Source of the DNA: JAKBCQ01 sp021807585
GTDB lineage: Bacteria > Planctomycetota > Planctomycetia > Isosphaerales > Isosphaeraceae
Assembly (NCBI GenBank): GCA_027325115.1
Contig: DAHWFG010000243.1
Location: 1 to 16,743 of the forward strand
Direction of reading: 5' to 3'
DNA length: 16,743 nt
Shown: positions 1 through 6,408 of the stretch, piece by piece
Numbering within the stretch: the first letter of the stretch is position 1
Layout: each line of letters opens with the position of its first letter
Program-made: the position numbers and the translations under genes
The notes under the pieces: generated by a model
What the model was told of the DNA's origin: nothing
What the model saw: only the letters and a program-made list of their open reading frames with translations
Databases searched by the model: none

Positions 1-94
1 TGATAACAAAATGATTTGGAGTTTATCCGGAAAGAAATCCACAAATTCGGCGAGTTTTTTACGCGAGCGCTTCTGGAAGGGCCAACGCTTATAA

Positions 95-175
95 GAGGGC
101 GAACCGCCGTGTGAGCCGTCTTTTAAGTGTTGATTTTGACAAACGCCGGCTCGGTCGGCGCCTCGCCCTCCCGGA
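95..175. repeat. Hairpin repeat, copy 1
   Basis: First of two copies of a long imperfect inverted repeat. The left arm (95-117, starting GAGGGCGAACCGCCG) is identical over 23 nt to the second copy. The right arm (144-175) differs from copy 2 at a single base. Within the copy, GAGGGCGA pairs with TCGCCCTC, then CGCCG with CGGCG, then GAGCC with GGCTC, separated by short mismatched bulges, leaving an AT-rich loop of about 30 nt. Conserved arms around an unrelated loop are typical of REP- or MITE-like dispersed palindromes. No transposase is adjacent, so its mobilising partner is unknown. Confidence 0.8.
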
Positions 176-202
176 AAAAGACTCCAGTCGCTGTGATCTT
201 AT

Positions 203-284
203 GGGAGGGCGAACCGCCGTGTGAGCCCATCTGAAGATAATCTCAATACATTCGCCGGCTCGGTCGGCGCCTTGCCCTCCCGGA
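203..284. repeat. Hairpin repeat, copy 2
   Basis: Second copy, about 109 nt downstream of the first and in the same orientation. The outer stem is longer here (GGGAGGGCGA against TTGCCCTCCC, 10 pairs including one G-T). The one base that differs in the right arm turns a G-C pair into a G-T pair, so pairing is kept. The loop (228-256) shows no similarity to the loop of copy 1. CTTAT precedes both copies. A weaker, unrelated small hairpin (GGGTGGC/GCTACCC) lies at 317-332. Confidence 0.8.
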
Positions 285-389
285 ATCGACATTTTGGTGT
301 CGGTGATCTGGCGGGAGGGTGGCCTGCTACCCAAAAACTGGTCCAGACAAAATGGGAGTATTACAGTAGACCGAGACCAGGAGGGATCC

Positions 390-509
390 ATGAGCAGGCG
401 AAGGACCGCCGAAGAAGTGATGTGGACGTTGATCGCATCGGATTGGACGCATCTAGAAAGAGATTTCGGTTCGGAAATGCGGGACGGCGAGATTGAGAGG
501 CGGACCTAA
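390..509 (+). CDS. Possible 39-residue small protein
   Basis: A short reading frame of 39 residues, beginning MSRRRTAEEVMWTL and ending in TAA. The main support is a perfect AGGAGG at 379-384, five bases before the ATG, which is better than the sites of most longer genes here. The product is charged (many Arg and Glu) with a short hydrophobic/aromatic patch, and has no signal peptide or recognisable domain. It could be a genuine small gene, or the surviving end of a larger broken gene: the frame stays open upstream to about 294 but with no better start. No function can be assigned. Confidence 0.35.
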   Translation: MSRRRTAEEVMWTLIASDWTHLERDFGSEMRDGEIERRT

Positions 510-580
510 TCGGAGGATCGTTGTATTCGATTAAAAATTCACATTACAATTATCAATTATGCGATTATGCCAAGCGGCTC

Positions 581-610
581 TTGCAAGATCGATCTCAACG
601 GAAGTATCAT
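581..610 (+). promoter_or_regulatory. Possible sigma-70-like promoter before the 679 gene
   Basis: TTGCAA at 581-586 and TATCAT at 605-610 are separated by 18 nt, matching 4/6 and 5/6 of the sigma-70 consensus. They lie in an AT-rich stretch about 70 nt upstream of the start at 679. Apart from this and the repeats, 1-389 and 510-678 hold nothing I can call. Planctomycete promoters are poorly defined, so this is tentative. Confidence 0.3.
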
Positions 611-678
611 GATCCAATTGATTTCCCCCTCGATCGTACGATTCGGCCCCGGTTGAACATGCTCATTGAGGCTCGGAG

Positions 679-2556
679 ATGCCGTTCCTTCAATCTCACG
701 CGTTTTTGATTCGCGTCCTTGGTCGATCGGCCCTAATATCGCTTTTTTTCCTTCTTATAATCAATCGAGCAAGTCAAGCCCAGGAGGCGAAAACCGCGAA
801 TTCCGTCGATCGAGCCGTTCTCGTCAAAGCCGACGTAACCGAGTCGAAACGATTCTATGAAGGTCGCGTCGTCGATAAAACGACCGGTAAACCGATCGTC
901 GGCGCACGAATTGAAGCCGAATGGCTTGTCGTCGGAACAAAAATCGGCGAGGGTCCCGTTACGAAAGCCGAGACCGGCGGCGACGGCTCGTTCCGACTCG
1001 GTTGTCCCTTTGAAGATTGGCCTCAATCATCCGATTACATTATCAAAGTTGATTCCCCTGGTTACGTTTCGGCATTTCTGACCGGACTGGCGTTTATCGA
1101 ACAAGAGATTGTGAAAGATTATGAGAAACAGCTTGAGCGGAATTTAAAGCGTGAGATCTATGAACCGAAATTCGGAGTCGCCAAACATACCGAGCCCAAG
1201 GATTCGATCGGCTTGGTTTTAAAGTCGATCGCTCTTCGGCCCGGCAAGGTCGTCTCGGGGCGACTCGTCGATCGCGGTGGAAAGCCGCTGGTCGGTTTCG
1301 AAATCCTCTCCCGCTCTTTCTCGAAGGATCGCGACGAAAATGATCCTTTGTTCAATCAAGCGTACATCGACCGACAAGGTCGATTTCGCATCGTCGCTCC
1401 CGCGGGCGATCGGGTGATTCTGCTTATTCGGAATATCGAGAAAAAAGATCCCAATCATGATGATGATATGTCGTTATATTTTCGGATTCTAGCCTCGGAA
1501 GACGACGGGGATCTCGGAGATATCAACCCGGAAGAGAAGGTCGCGATTCGAGGTCGACTCGTCGATCAAAACGGTAGACCGATCGTTCGTCATCCCGTCG
1601 GCGCCAGAATCGCAGGAGGTATCGATTCGACGCCGATCGATACCGCCGTCATGTTCATTGAAAACGAGTGCGATGTTGTGCGCAACACGACGACCGACGA
1701 TCAAGGCGAATTCACCCTGGCGCCGCTGCCCCCCGGAACCTACATCGTCGAACCGAGGAAACAGCAATCGCATCAAAGAACGTTTCGAGTTAGTGTTCCA
1801 CCCGCCGATCCCGCGACGCCGCGCGTCGTTGAACACGAAGACGTCGCGTTCGATGAACTCGTGTATCTACCGATCGTGACGACCCTCGATCCCGCTCGTC
1901 CGCCCGATCCAATCACTTTCAAACCGATCCCTCACGTCGTCGTCGAGGCGCGATTGATCCGCTCGTCCAAAGCGAAACCTATTCAATACCAGCCCGCGTA
2001 TCTATCGATCAGGGGAAAGCTCGGCGACAAAATTCTGGAATCGAACGCTTATCCCAAGATCGACGGATCGATAAAAACCTCGGTCGCTCGCGATATGACC
2101 GACGTCGCGATTATTCTTCTCTCCGATCCTCGATCGGCCTTGCGTCATCAATTTACAGGTGAGAAAACCTGGAGCAATGATCGACTTATCTTTATGAATA
2201 AGCTCATTCATGATATAAAAGGAATCGAGATCGTTGAAACCGCGGCCGCGACGATCAACGTGAAGGTCTCGGCGAGCGATCTTCGCGGGCTCGATAACTT
2301 GAAAGTCTCGGCGACATATCCGCGAGGTCGATCGCCGATCGAGACGATCAAAACGAAGTTCGATCCCGCGGCGCTCGATGTCAAATTCTGGAAATCCGAC
2401 GCAGGCGTTTATTTCACGCATGAAATCATCCCCGACGAAGATCTGACGATCACGGCCGAGGCCGAGGGATACGAGTCGGCTACGCAAACGGTGAACCTCA
2501 AGGAGGGGGAGGATCGCGCCGTCGACTTGGTGTTGAATATAAAGGCTAAACGATGA
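679..2556 (+). CDS. Exported protein with carboxypeptidase-regulatory-like repeats
   Basis: A 625-residue protein of unknown precise role, expected outside the cytoplasm. Residues 1-34 form a signal peptide: Arg12 and Arg16, a hydrophobic core at 18-28, and an SQA-Q cleavage site near 34. Three stretches have the beta-sandwich pattern of carboxypeptidase-regulatory/CnaB-like domains: about 62-130 (GRVVDKTTGKPIVGARI), 191-255 (SGRLVDRGGKPLVG) and 285-375 (RGRLVDQNGRPIV, ending DDQGEFTLAPLPPGTYIVEP). The C-terminal third (about 520-620) looks like a further beta domain. No catalytic motif is visible, so a structural or binding role is more likely than a peptidase. The ATG at 679 is chosen because the signal peptide begins there; its Shine-Dalgarno is weak (CGGAG only 3 nt away). 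It probably belongs with the next two genes but is separated from them by 160 nt. Confidence 0.85.
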   Translation: MPFLQSHAFLIRVLGRSALISLFFLLIINRASQAQEAKTANSVDRAVLVKADVTESKRFYEGRVVDKTTGKPIVGARIEAEWLVVGTKIGEGPVTKAETGGDGSFRLGCPFEDWPQSSDYIIKVDSPGYVSAFLTGLAFIEQEIVKDYEKQLERNLKREIYEPKFGVAKHTEPKDSIGLVLKSIALRPGKVVSGRLVDRGGKPLVGFEILSRSFSKDRDENDPLFNQAYIDRQGRFRIVAPAGDRVILLIRNIEKKDPNHDDDMSLYFRILASEDDGDLGDINPEEKVAIRGRLVDQNGRPIVRHPVGARIAGGIDSTPIDTAVMFIENECDVVRNTTTDDQGEFTLAPLPPGTYIVEPRKQQSHQRTFRVSVPPADPATPRVVEHEDVAFDELVYLPIVTTLDPARPPDPITFKPIPHVVVEARLIRSSKAKPIQYQPAYLSIRGKLGDKILESNAYPKIDGSIKTSVARDMTDVAIILLSDPRSALRHQFTGEKTWSNDRLIFMNKLIHDIKGIEIVETAAATINVKVSASDLRGLDNLKVSATYPRGRSPIETIKTKFDPAALDVKFWKSDAGVYFTHEIIPDEDLTITAEAEGYESATQTVNLKEGEDRAVDLVLNIKAKR

Positions 2557-2716
2557 AAACCGACCCGTTCATTCGGTCGCCGATCGATAAGTCATCTCGA
2601 AGGAGATCGATTGCGCCCTCGATACAATCAATGGTAATCTTATACATGCTTACGTTAATGGCTCAACTCCGGGTGTCTGAGAATTGGGGCGCGATATCTT
2701 AACGGGAGACACGCTC

Positions 2717-3907
2717 ATGTACGCCGTGATCGGGATGCTTCTCTTCCATCTTTCCTCGGACGCGACGTCTCGATCGATCGCGGAGAACGTTCTCACGGCA
2801 TACAACGCCAATCGGATCGCATTGTCGAAACGCGGCTCGATTCGTTATCGATTCAGTTCCGCAACGATTCCCGCGATTGATATCGAGGATTTGAAACGGA
2901 TCGATTCGATCGCACAGGGAGGCTGGAAACCCGAATATTCCATCGAGGGGACTTTCGAGTTCAACGGCCGAAATCTGTTTTCCGTACGACTCTATCCTCT
3001 TGAATTGATGTTGAAACGCCGCGTCAAAATATCGGCGACGAGTTTCGCCTTGGATACGATCTCGTTCAAGGATCTTTCCGACGGGGACAGTACGTTGTCG
3101 CTTCATATCACTCCTGACCCGACAGGGGATGGTTCAATCGACACTCCTTATCTCACGCCGGGAATGAGGGTGTTTTATGAAGATCTACGGGAGTTTCCTT
3201 TGGAATTGGGCAATACGGAACCCAAGGATTATGATCTTTCGGTATGTCTTGCCAAAGCTTTGGAGAACAAAAAGAATTTTTCACTGATTCTTGCAAAGGA
3301 ATCGGACGTGGATCCGGGAATCGTCGAAATTGAAGTCGATGAGACGCCGGATATCTATACAAAATACTCATATCATTTTCTTATCGATATAAAAAGAGGC
3401 GCGACGCCTCTGAAATCTTGGATGGATTTTTCAATCGATCGAACGGAAAGGAAATCATCTTTCAGAAGTTTATGGTTATTAAGCGATATCCGACCGGTTG
3501 AGGGTTCGTTATGGTTCCCGTTTCGTAAAACCGGATTTGTACAGGATACGATACCGGCAAGTACCAGAACGTGTTCAGAGCTAAGATACGATATTCTCAT
3601 GGCGGATTTTTCCAATCCGCCCGATGAATCCGCGTTCAAGATTGAGCTTGAAGAGCCTCATGCGATCATCGACTCGTTTCGAGGTTTACGACATCCGGCG
3701 AGAAAGGTTTGGGATCTGGCGTCGATTTCATCGAAAAAGTTTGGAAGTTTGAAAAAGGTCGAGGTTTCATCGCCTCAGGGTCCTCCTCCCCAGATGCCCG
3801 GCACATGGAAGGCGGGACCGTCCTGGTTATCGCTGGTTTATTACGCCGCCGGATTTCTTTTGATCGCGTTCGGCGCCTATCGGGTTTACAAAAGAAGGGT
3901 GGGATAA
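2717..3907 (+). CDS. Hypothetical C-terminally membrane-anchored protein
   Basis: I do not recognise the family. The start is set at ATG 2717, giving 396 residues beginning MYAVIGMLLFHL, because GGGAG sits 8 nt upstream; a TTG at 2684 in the same frame is less likely. A short hydrophobic stretch at the N-terminus may be a signal peptide, although it lacks basic residues. The middle is a soluble, beta-rich region with many charged residues. The C-terminus has a clear membrane helix (about residues 370-388, LSLVYYAAGFLLIAFGAY) followed by a basic tail, YKRRVG. The bulk is therefore probably outside with the tail in the cytoplasm. Its TAA is followed after one base by the ATG of the pseudopilin gene, so the two are almost certainly co-transcribed and probably act in the same envelope process. 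Confidence 0.75.
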   Translation: MYAVIGMLLFHLSSDATSRSIAENVLTAYNANRIALSKRGSIRYRFSSATIPAIDIEDLKRIDSIAQGGWKPEYSIEGTFEFNGRNLFSVRLYPLELMLKRRVKISATSFALDTISFKDLSDGDSTLSLHITPDPTGDGSIDTPYLTPGMRVFYEDLREFPLELGNTEPKDYDLSVCLAKALENKKNFSLILAKESDVDPGIVEIEVDETPDIYTKYSYHFLIDIKRGATPLKSWMDFSIDRTERKSSFRSLWLLSDIRPVEGSLWFPFRKTGFVQDTIPASTRTCSELRYDILMADFSNPPDESAFKIELEEPHAIIDSFRGLRHPARKVWDLASISSKKFGSLKKVEVSSPQGPPPQMPGTWKAGPSWLSLVYYAAGFLLIAFGAYRVYKRRVG

Positions 3908-3908
3908 G

Positions 3909-4973
3909 ATGGCCGTCGTCAGAACGCGTCGGATCGAATTGTACATCCGCGATCAGCCCGGAGGGTTTTCGCTGGTGGAAGTCCTTGTCGTAATCACCGT
4001 GATCGCAATTCTCGTGGGATTACTTCTCCCCGCTATACAATCGTCGCGCGAGGCTTCGCGGCGGATCGAGTGCGTCAATCATTTGAAGCAGATCGGAATT
4101 GCGTTGCAAAATTATCAATCATCCAACGGCGTGTTTCCCGGATTAGGCGCCGGAACCGATTTTGGAGAACGCAATTTGTTATTGAGCGATTATCCAATTG
4201 GTCATATATATAGTCCTTATAGTCGAATGCTTGGCGAATTGGATAAGCCGACCCTTTATAACGCGACGAACTTCACCTATTGGCCGTTCAGCCCGATTTC
4301 CCTATGGGCGAACTCGACTGTAATGCAAACAAGTGTTTCTGAATTTCTATGTCCTTCCGATTTTTCTCAATCTCCATCGGGATACGGTCGAGTGAATTAT
4401 CGATTTAATATCGGGAATTCGACGAGCGATTTTTGGAGCATTCCCGAACGAAGAGAGGATGGATATGGAGCGTTCTCGATGAAATGGTTTTATCGACCGC
4501 GCGATTTTTTGGATGGACTTTCCAATACGATCGGGGTTTCGGAACGGATCCGCGGCGATTGGACCGAGGGGCGATGGTCTCCCGGCGACACTGTTTCTCT
4601 CAATAATCACGTCATAGGAAGAACGCCGATCGCGGAATCGATACGAGAATGTCGAGCCGCGCCGGCCGATTCTCCGATCGAATCAAGGGCGGGGGAAACC
4701 TGGTTCATCTCGGGTCTGCTTTTTACGGAATACAATCACTGCTTGACTCCGAATGACGATCTTCACGATTGCGATCTCGGACCTTATTATTCGGAATTCG
4801 TGAATCGCTCTTTATCACAGGGAATTTTTACGGCTCGATCTTACCATCCTCGGGGGGTGAATTGTTTGACGATGGACGGATCGGTTCATTTCGTCGGCGA
4901 TGGAATCGACCTCAACGTGTGGCGAGCGCTCGCGACGCGATCGACGGGAGAAGTCATCGACTTTCCCTTTTAA
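3909..4973 (+). CDS. DUF1559 family pseudopilin-like protein (H-X9-DG)
   Basis: A 354-residue member of the DUF1559 family, which is greatly expanded in Planctomycetes. The N-terminus carries a type IV pilin/type II secretion processing site: a short basic leader, Gly19-Phe20 cleavage with Glu24 at +5, then a hydrophobic helix (LVEVLVVITVIAILVGLLLP) continuing into SREASRRIECVNHLKQIG. The end has the diagnostic H-X9-DG motif (His313 to Asp323-Gly324, in SYHPRGVNCLTMDGS). These proteins are inferred to be exported as minor pilins or pseudopilins, but their function is largely unknown. AGGGTGG lies just upstream of the ATG, inside the preceding gene's end, and the genes are one base apart, suggesting translational coupling. 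Length and both terminal signatures are normal for the family. Confidence 0.95.
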   Translation: MAVVRTRRIELYIRDQPGGFSLVEVLVVITVIAILVGLLLPAIQSSREASRRIECVNHLKQIGIALQNYQSSNGVFPGLGAGTDFGERNLLLSDYPIGHIYSPYSRMLGELDKPTLYNATNFTYWPFSPISLWANSTVMQTSVSEFLCPSDFSQSPSGYGRVNYRFNIGNSTSDFWSIPERREDGYGAFSMKWFYRPRDFLDGLSNTIGVSERIRGDWTEGRWSPGDTVSLNNHVIGRTPIAESIRECRAAPADSPIESRAGETWFISGLLFTEYNHCLTPNDDLHDCDLGPYYSEFVNRSLSQGIFTARSYHPRGVNCLTMDGSVHFVGDGIDLNVWRALATRSTGEVIDFPF

Positions 4974-5036
4974 CACAAAACATGCTGACACTATTATGTT
5001 ACTAGCTTATTCAATCCGGCAGTCGTCTTATATCGT

Positions 5037-5065
5037 CGGCGACGTATCATCGCCGTTCTTTTCTT
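5037..5065 (+). terminator. Possible rho-independent terminator after the pseudopilin gene
   Basis: CGGCGA (5037-5042) and TCGCCG (5050-5055) form a perfect 6-bp stem with a 7-nt loop, followed by the T-rich run TTCTTTTCTT. It lies about 65 nt after the pseudopilin stop, on the right strand to end that transcript. The stem is short and the T-run interrupted, so efficiency is uncertain. Confidence 0.4.
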
Positions 5066-5149
5066 CGAGTTCAGGACGATTCAAGGATTTTCACGATGAT
5101 CGGGCTTCGAAATCAATCGCTCGGAATAAGTAGTTTCGAGATGTGACGC

Positions 5150-5319
5150 GATTGTTTAGGGCCTGCTTGCTCGCCACACCGCTAAAACGGCGTGCTTTTC
5201 ATGAAGGCTCAAACGGTTTTGTTACCTCGACCGCCGCTCCGTCAGCTACCTGCTGGTGCGACCCGGTCGCCGGGTGGGAATTGCTCCCACTGAAGAACCA
5301 CCGCCTTGGCAAAGCGCAC
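5150..5319 (-). mobile_element. Candidate 5' remnant of a group II intron (domain I)
   Basis: A GC-rich folded block in a 529-nt stretch without genes (4974-5502). Read on the minus strand it begins GTGCGC at 5319, fitting the GUGYG 5' end of group II introns. Two adjacent perfect hairpins follow: GTGGGA/TCCCAC (5274-5290) and ACCCGG/CCGGGT (5261-5275). A further stem, CACGCCG/CGGTGTG (5175-5194), pairs fully only on the minus-strand RNA because one position is G-U there and A-C on the other strand. The pattern (CCCACCCGGCGACC then CAGCAGGTAGC, then GCCGTTTTAGCGG) matches my memory of leader regions upstream of intron maturases in other bacteria; this was not checked. No maturase or domain V/VI follows, so it would be truncated. 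Edges are approximate, and another dispersed structured element remains possible. Confidence 0.4.
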
Positions 5320-5502
5320 GCGCTCCCTGAAGAGTTCGCCGCCCTGGAACTTTCGCCCGCGCGCGAATAAATCCATACGCAAATTATTACATATACATTA
5401 TTGACTATACAGATCAAAACGCATGAATTCCGCATAACATGTCGAGATCGATCCGGCGGGGTTTCCGGGTAGGCTCTTATCGATTGAAACATTCCCGCGT
5501 CG

Positions 5503-6408
5503 TCAGAACTCGGTTTGGCTTCGACTTCTCGGTTTTTGGATGTCGGCGACGAGACGTCCCTGTTTGAAGATCGAGACCGAGCCGGTCGATTGCGAGACGC
5601 AGAGCGCGATCGCGGTCGAATCCGAGGTGATCGCCGCGGCGGCTTCGTGGCGGGCGCCGAGGCCGCGGGGGAGGGGTTCTTCGGGTTTGTCCTGGGGCGC
5701 GAGATAACGTCCCGCCGAAAGGAGCACGCCGTCGCCTCGAATCACGAACGCTCCGTCGATCGCCGCGAATTCTTTGATCGTCTCTTCGAGCCGGGCGTCG
5801 AGGATGTTGCGCTGTTCTTCGGGATAACCATGAAAGGGATTGATCACAAGTTGTCGGCTCCGAGAGAGGACGGTCGCGTCGTCGCCGAGGATGAAGATCG
5901 TCCCCACGGGTCGCCCCTCGCGTCCCTCGAGGCCGAGTTCGCACGCGATCGTGAGGAGACGCTCGAAAACCGCGGGTTTGACGTCGGGGGGAGGAGGCTC
6001 GGCCGCGGTCGAAGCGAACAGTTCGAGTTCGCTGCCGAGATCCAAAACCATAATTGTATCAATTGCCCCCGATCCGTCGATCCCCGTCAGACAGACGACG
6101 CGCTCGCCCGCCTTCAACAGGCTTTCGGTCGCGGCGACGAGCGTCGCGATCTTGATCTGACCGGCGCGCGTCATCGGAAAATCAGGCACCCGAACGACCG
6201 AACATAAACCTTTACGTTCATCCGATACGGGTATTTGAAAATCGGCGCGACGCGAGACGAGGATCACGCGAAAATCGACGTCGGCGATCAAACCCGCGAG
6301 TTCTTCTTTTTCGTCGATCACGTCGGCGTAGAGCAAGACCGAATGCGCGTTCGTCTCTCGCGCGACGGCGTGGGCGTGGCAAACCAAACTGCGGGTGAGC
6401 GTCTTCAA
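5503..6408 (-). CDS. Diadenylate cyclase, DacZ-like (makes c-di-AMP)
   Basis: Predicted to condense two ATP into cyclic di-AMP. The 301-residue protein has a C-terminal DAC domain (about 145-290) with Asp218-Gly219-Ala220 in IDGAFVIRGDG and a GLGARHEAAAAIT segment (249-261) at the position of the RHR motif; the third residue is Glu255 rather than Arg. The N-terminal 125 residues look like an alpha/beta domain of the pyruvate-kinase-C type. That order is the layout of archaeal DacZ (MJ1002 type); bacterial DisA has HhH domains and CdaA has membrane helices, and neither is present here. It appears cytoplasmic. The start is TTG at 6408: GGAG lies 10 nt upstream and no other N-terminal start leaves the first domain intact. 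It overlaps the stop of the secreted-protein gene upstream by 4 nt (TTGA), so it is likely translationally coupled. I see no c-di-AMP riboswitch nearby. Confidence 0.85.
   Translation of the reverse strand: MKTLTRSLVCHAHAVARETNAHSVLLYADVIDEKEELAGLIADVDFRVILVSRRADFQIPVSDERKGLCSVVRVPDFPMTRAGQIKIATLVAATESLLKAGERVVCLTGIDGSGAIDTIMVLDLGSELELFASTAAEPPPPDVKPAVFERLLTIACELGLEGREGRPVGTIFILGDDATVLSRSRQLVINPFHGYPEEQRNILDARLEETIKEFAAIDGAFVIRGDGVLLSAGRYLAPQDKPEEPLPRGLGARHEAAAAITSDSTAIALCVSQSTGSVSIFKQGRLVADIQKPRSRSQTEF

Noticed and set aside
89..391. Minus-strand frame of 100 codons over the hairpin repeats
   Set aside because: It is made mostly of repeat arms, with no ribosome site and an Arg-rich, low-complexity end.
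5143..5370. A 75-codon plus-strand frame (and a minus-strand one at 5199-5492) over the folded element
   Set aside because: Both cover the stem-loop region, have no ribosome site and low-complexity composition; they are better explained as chance frames over a structured element.
5401..5430. TTGACT box in the AT-rich stretch read as a plus-strand promoter
   Set aside because: No good -10 box at the right distance and no plus-strand gene downstream.
5515..6207. Long plus-strand frame of 230 codons opposite the cyclase
   Set aside because: It is antisense to a clear DAC-domain protein; its Arg/Asp-rich product is typical of shadow frames in this codon bias.
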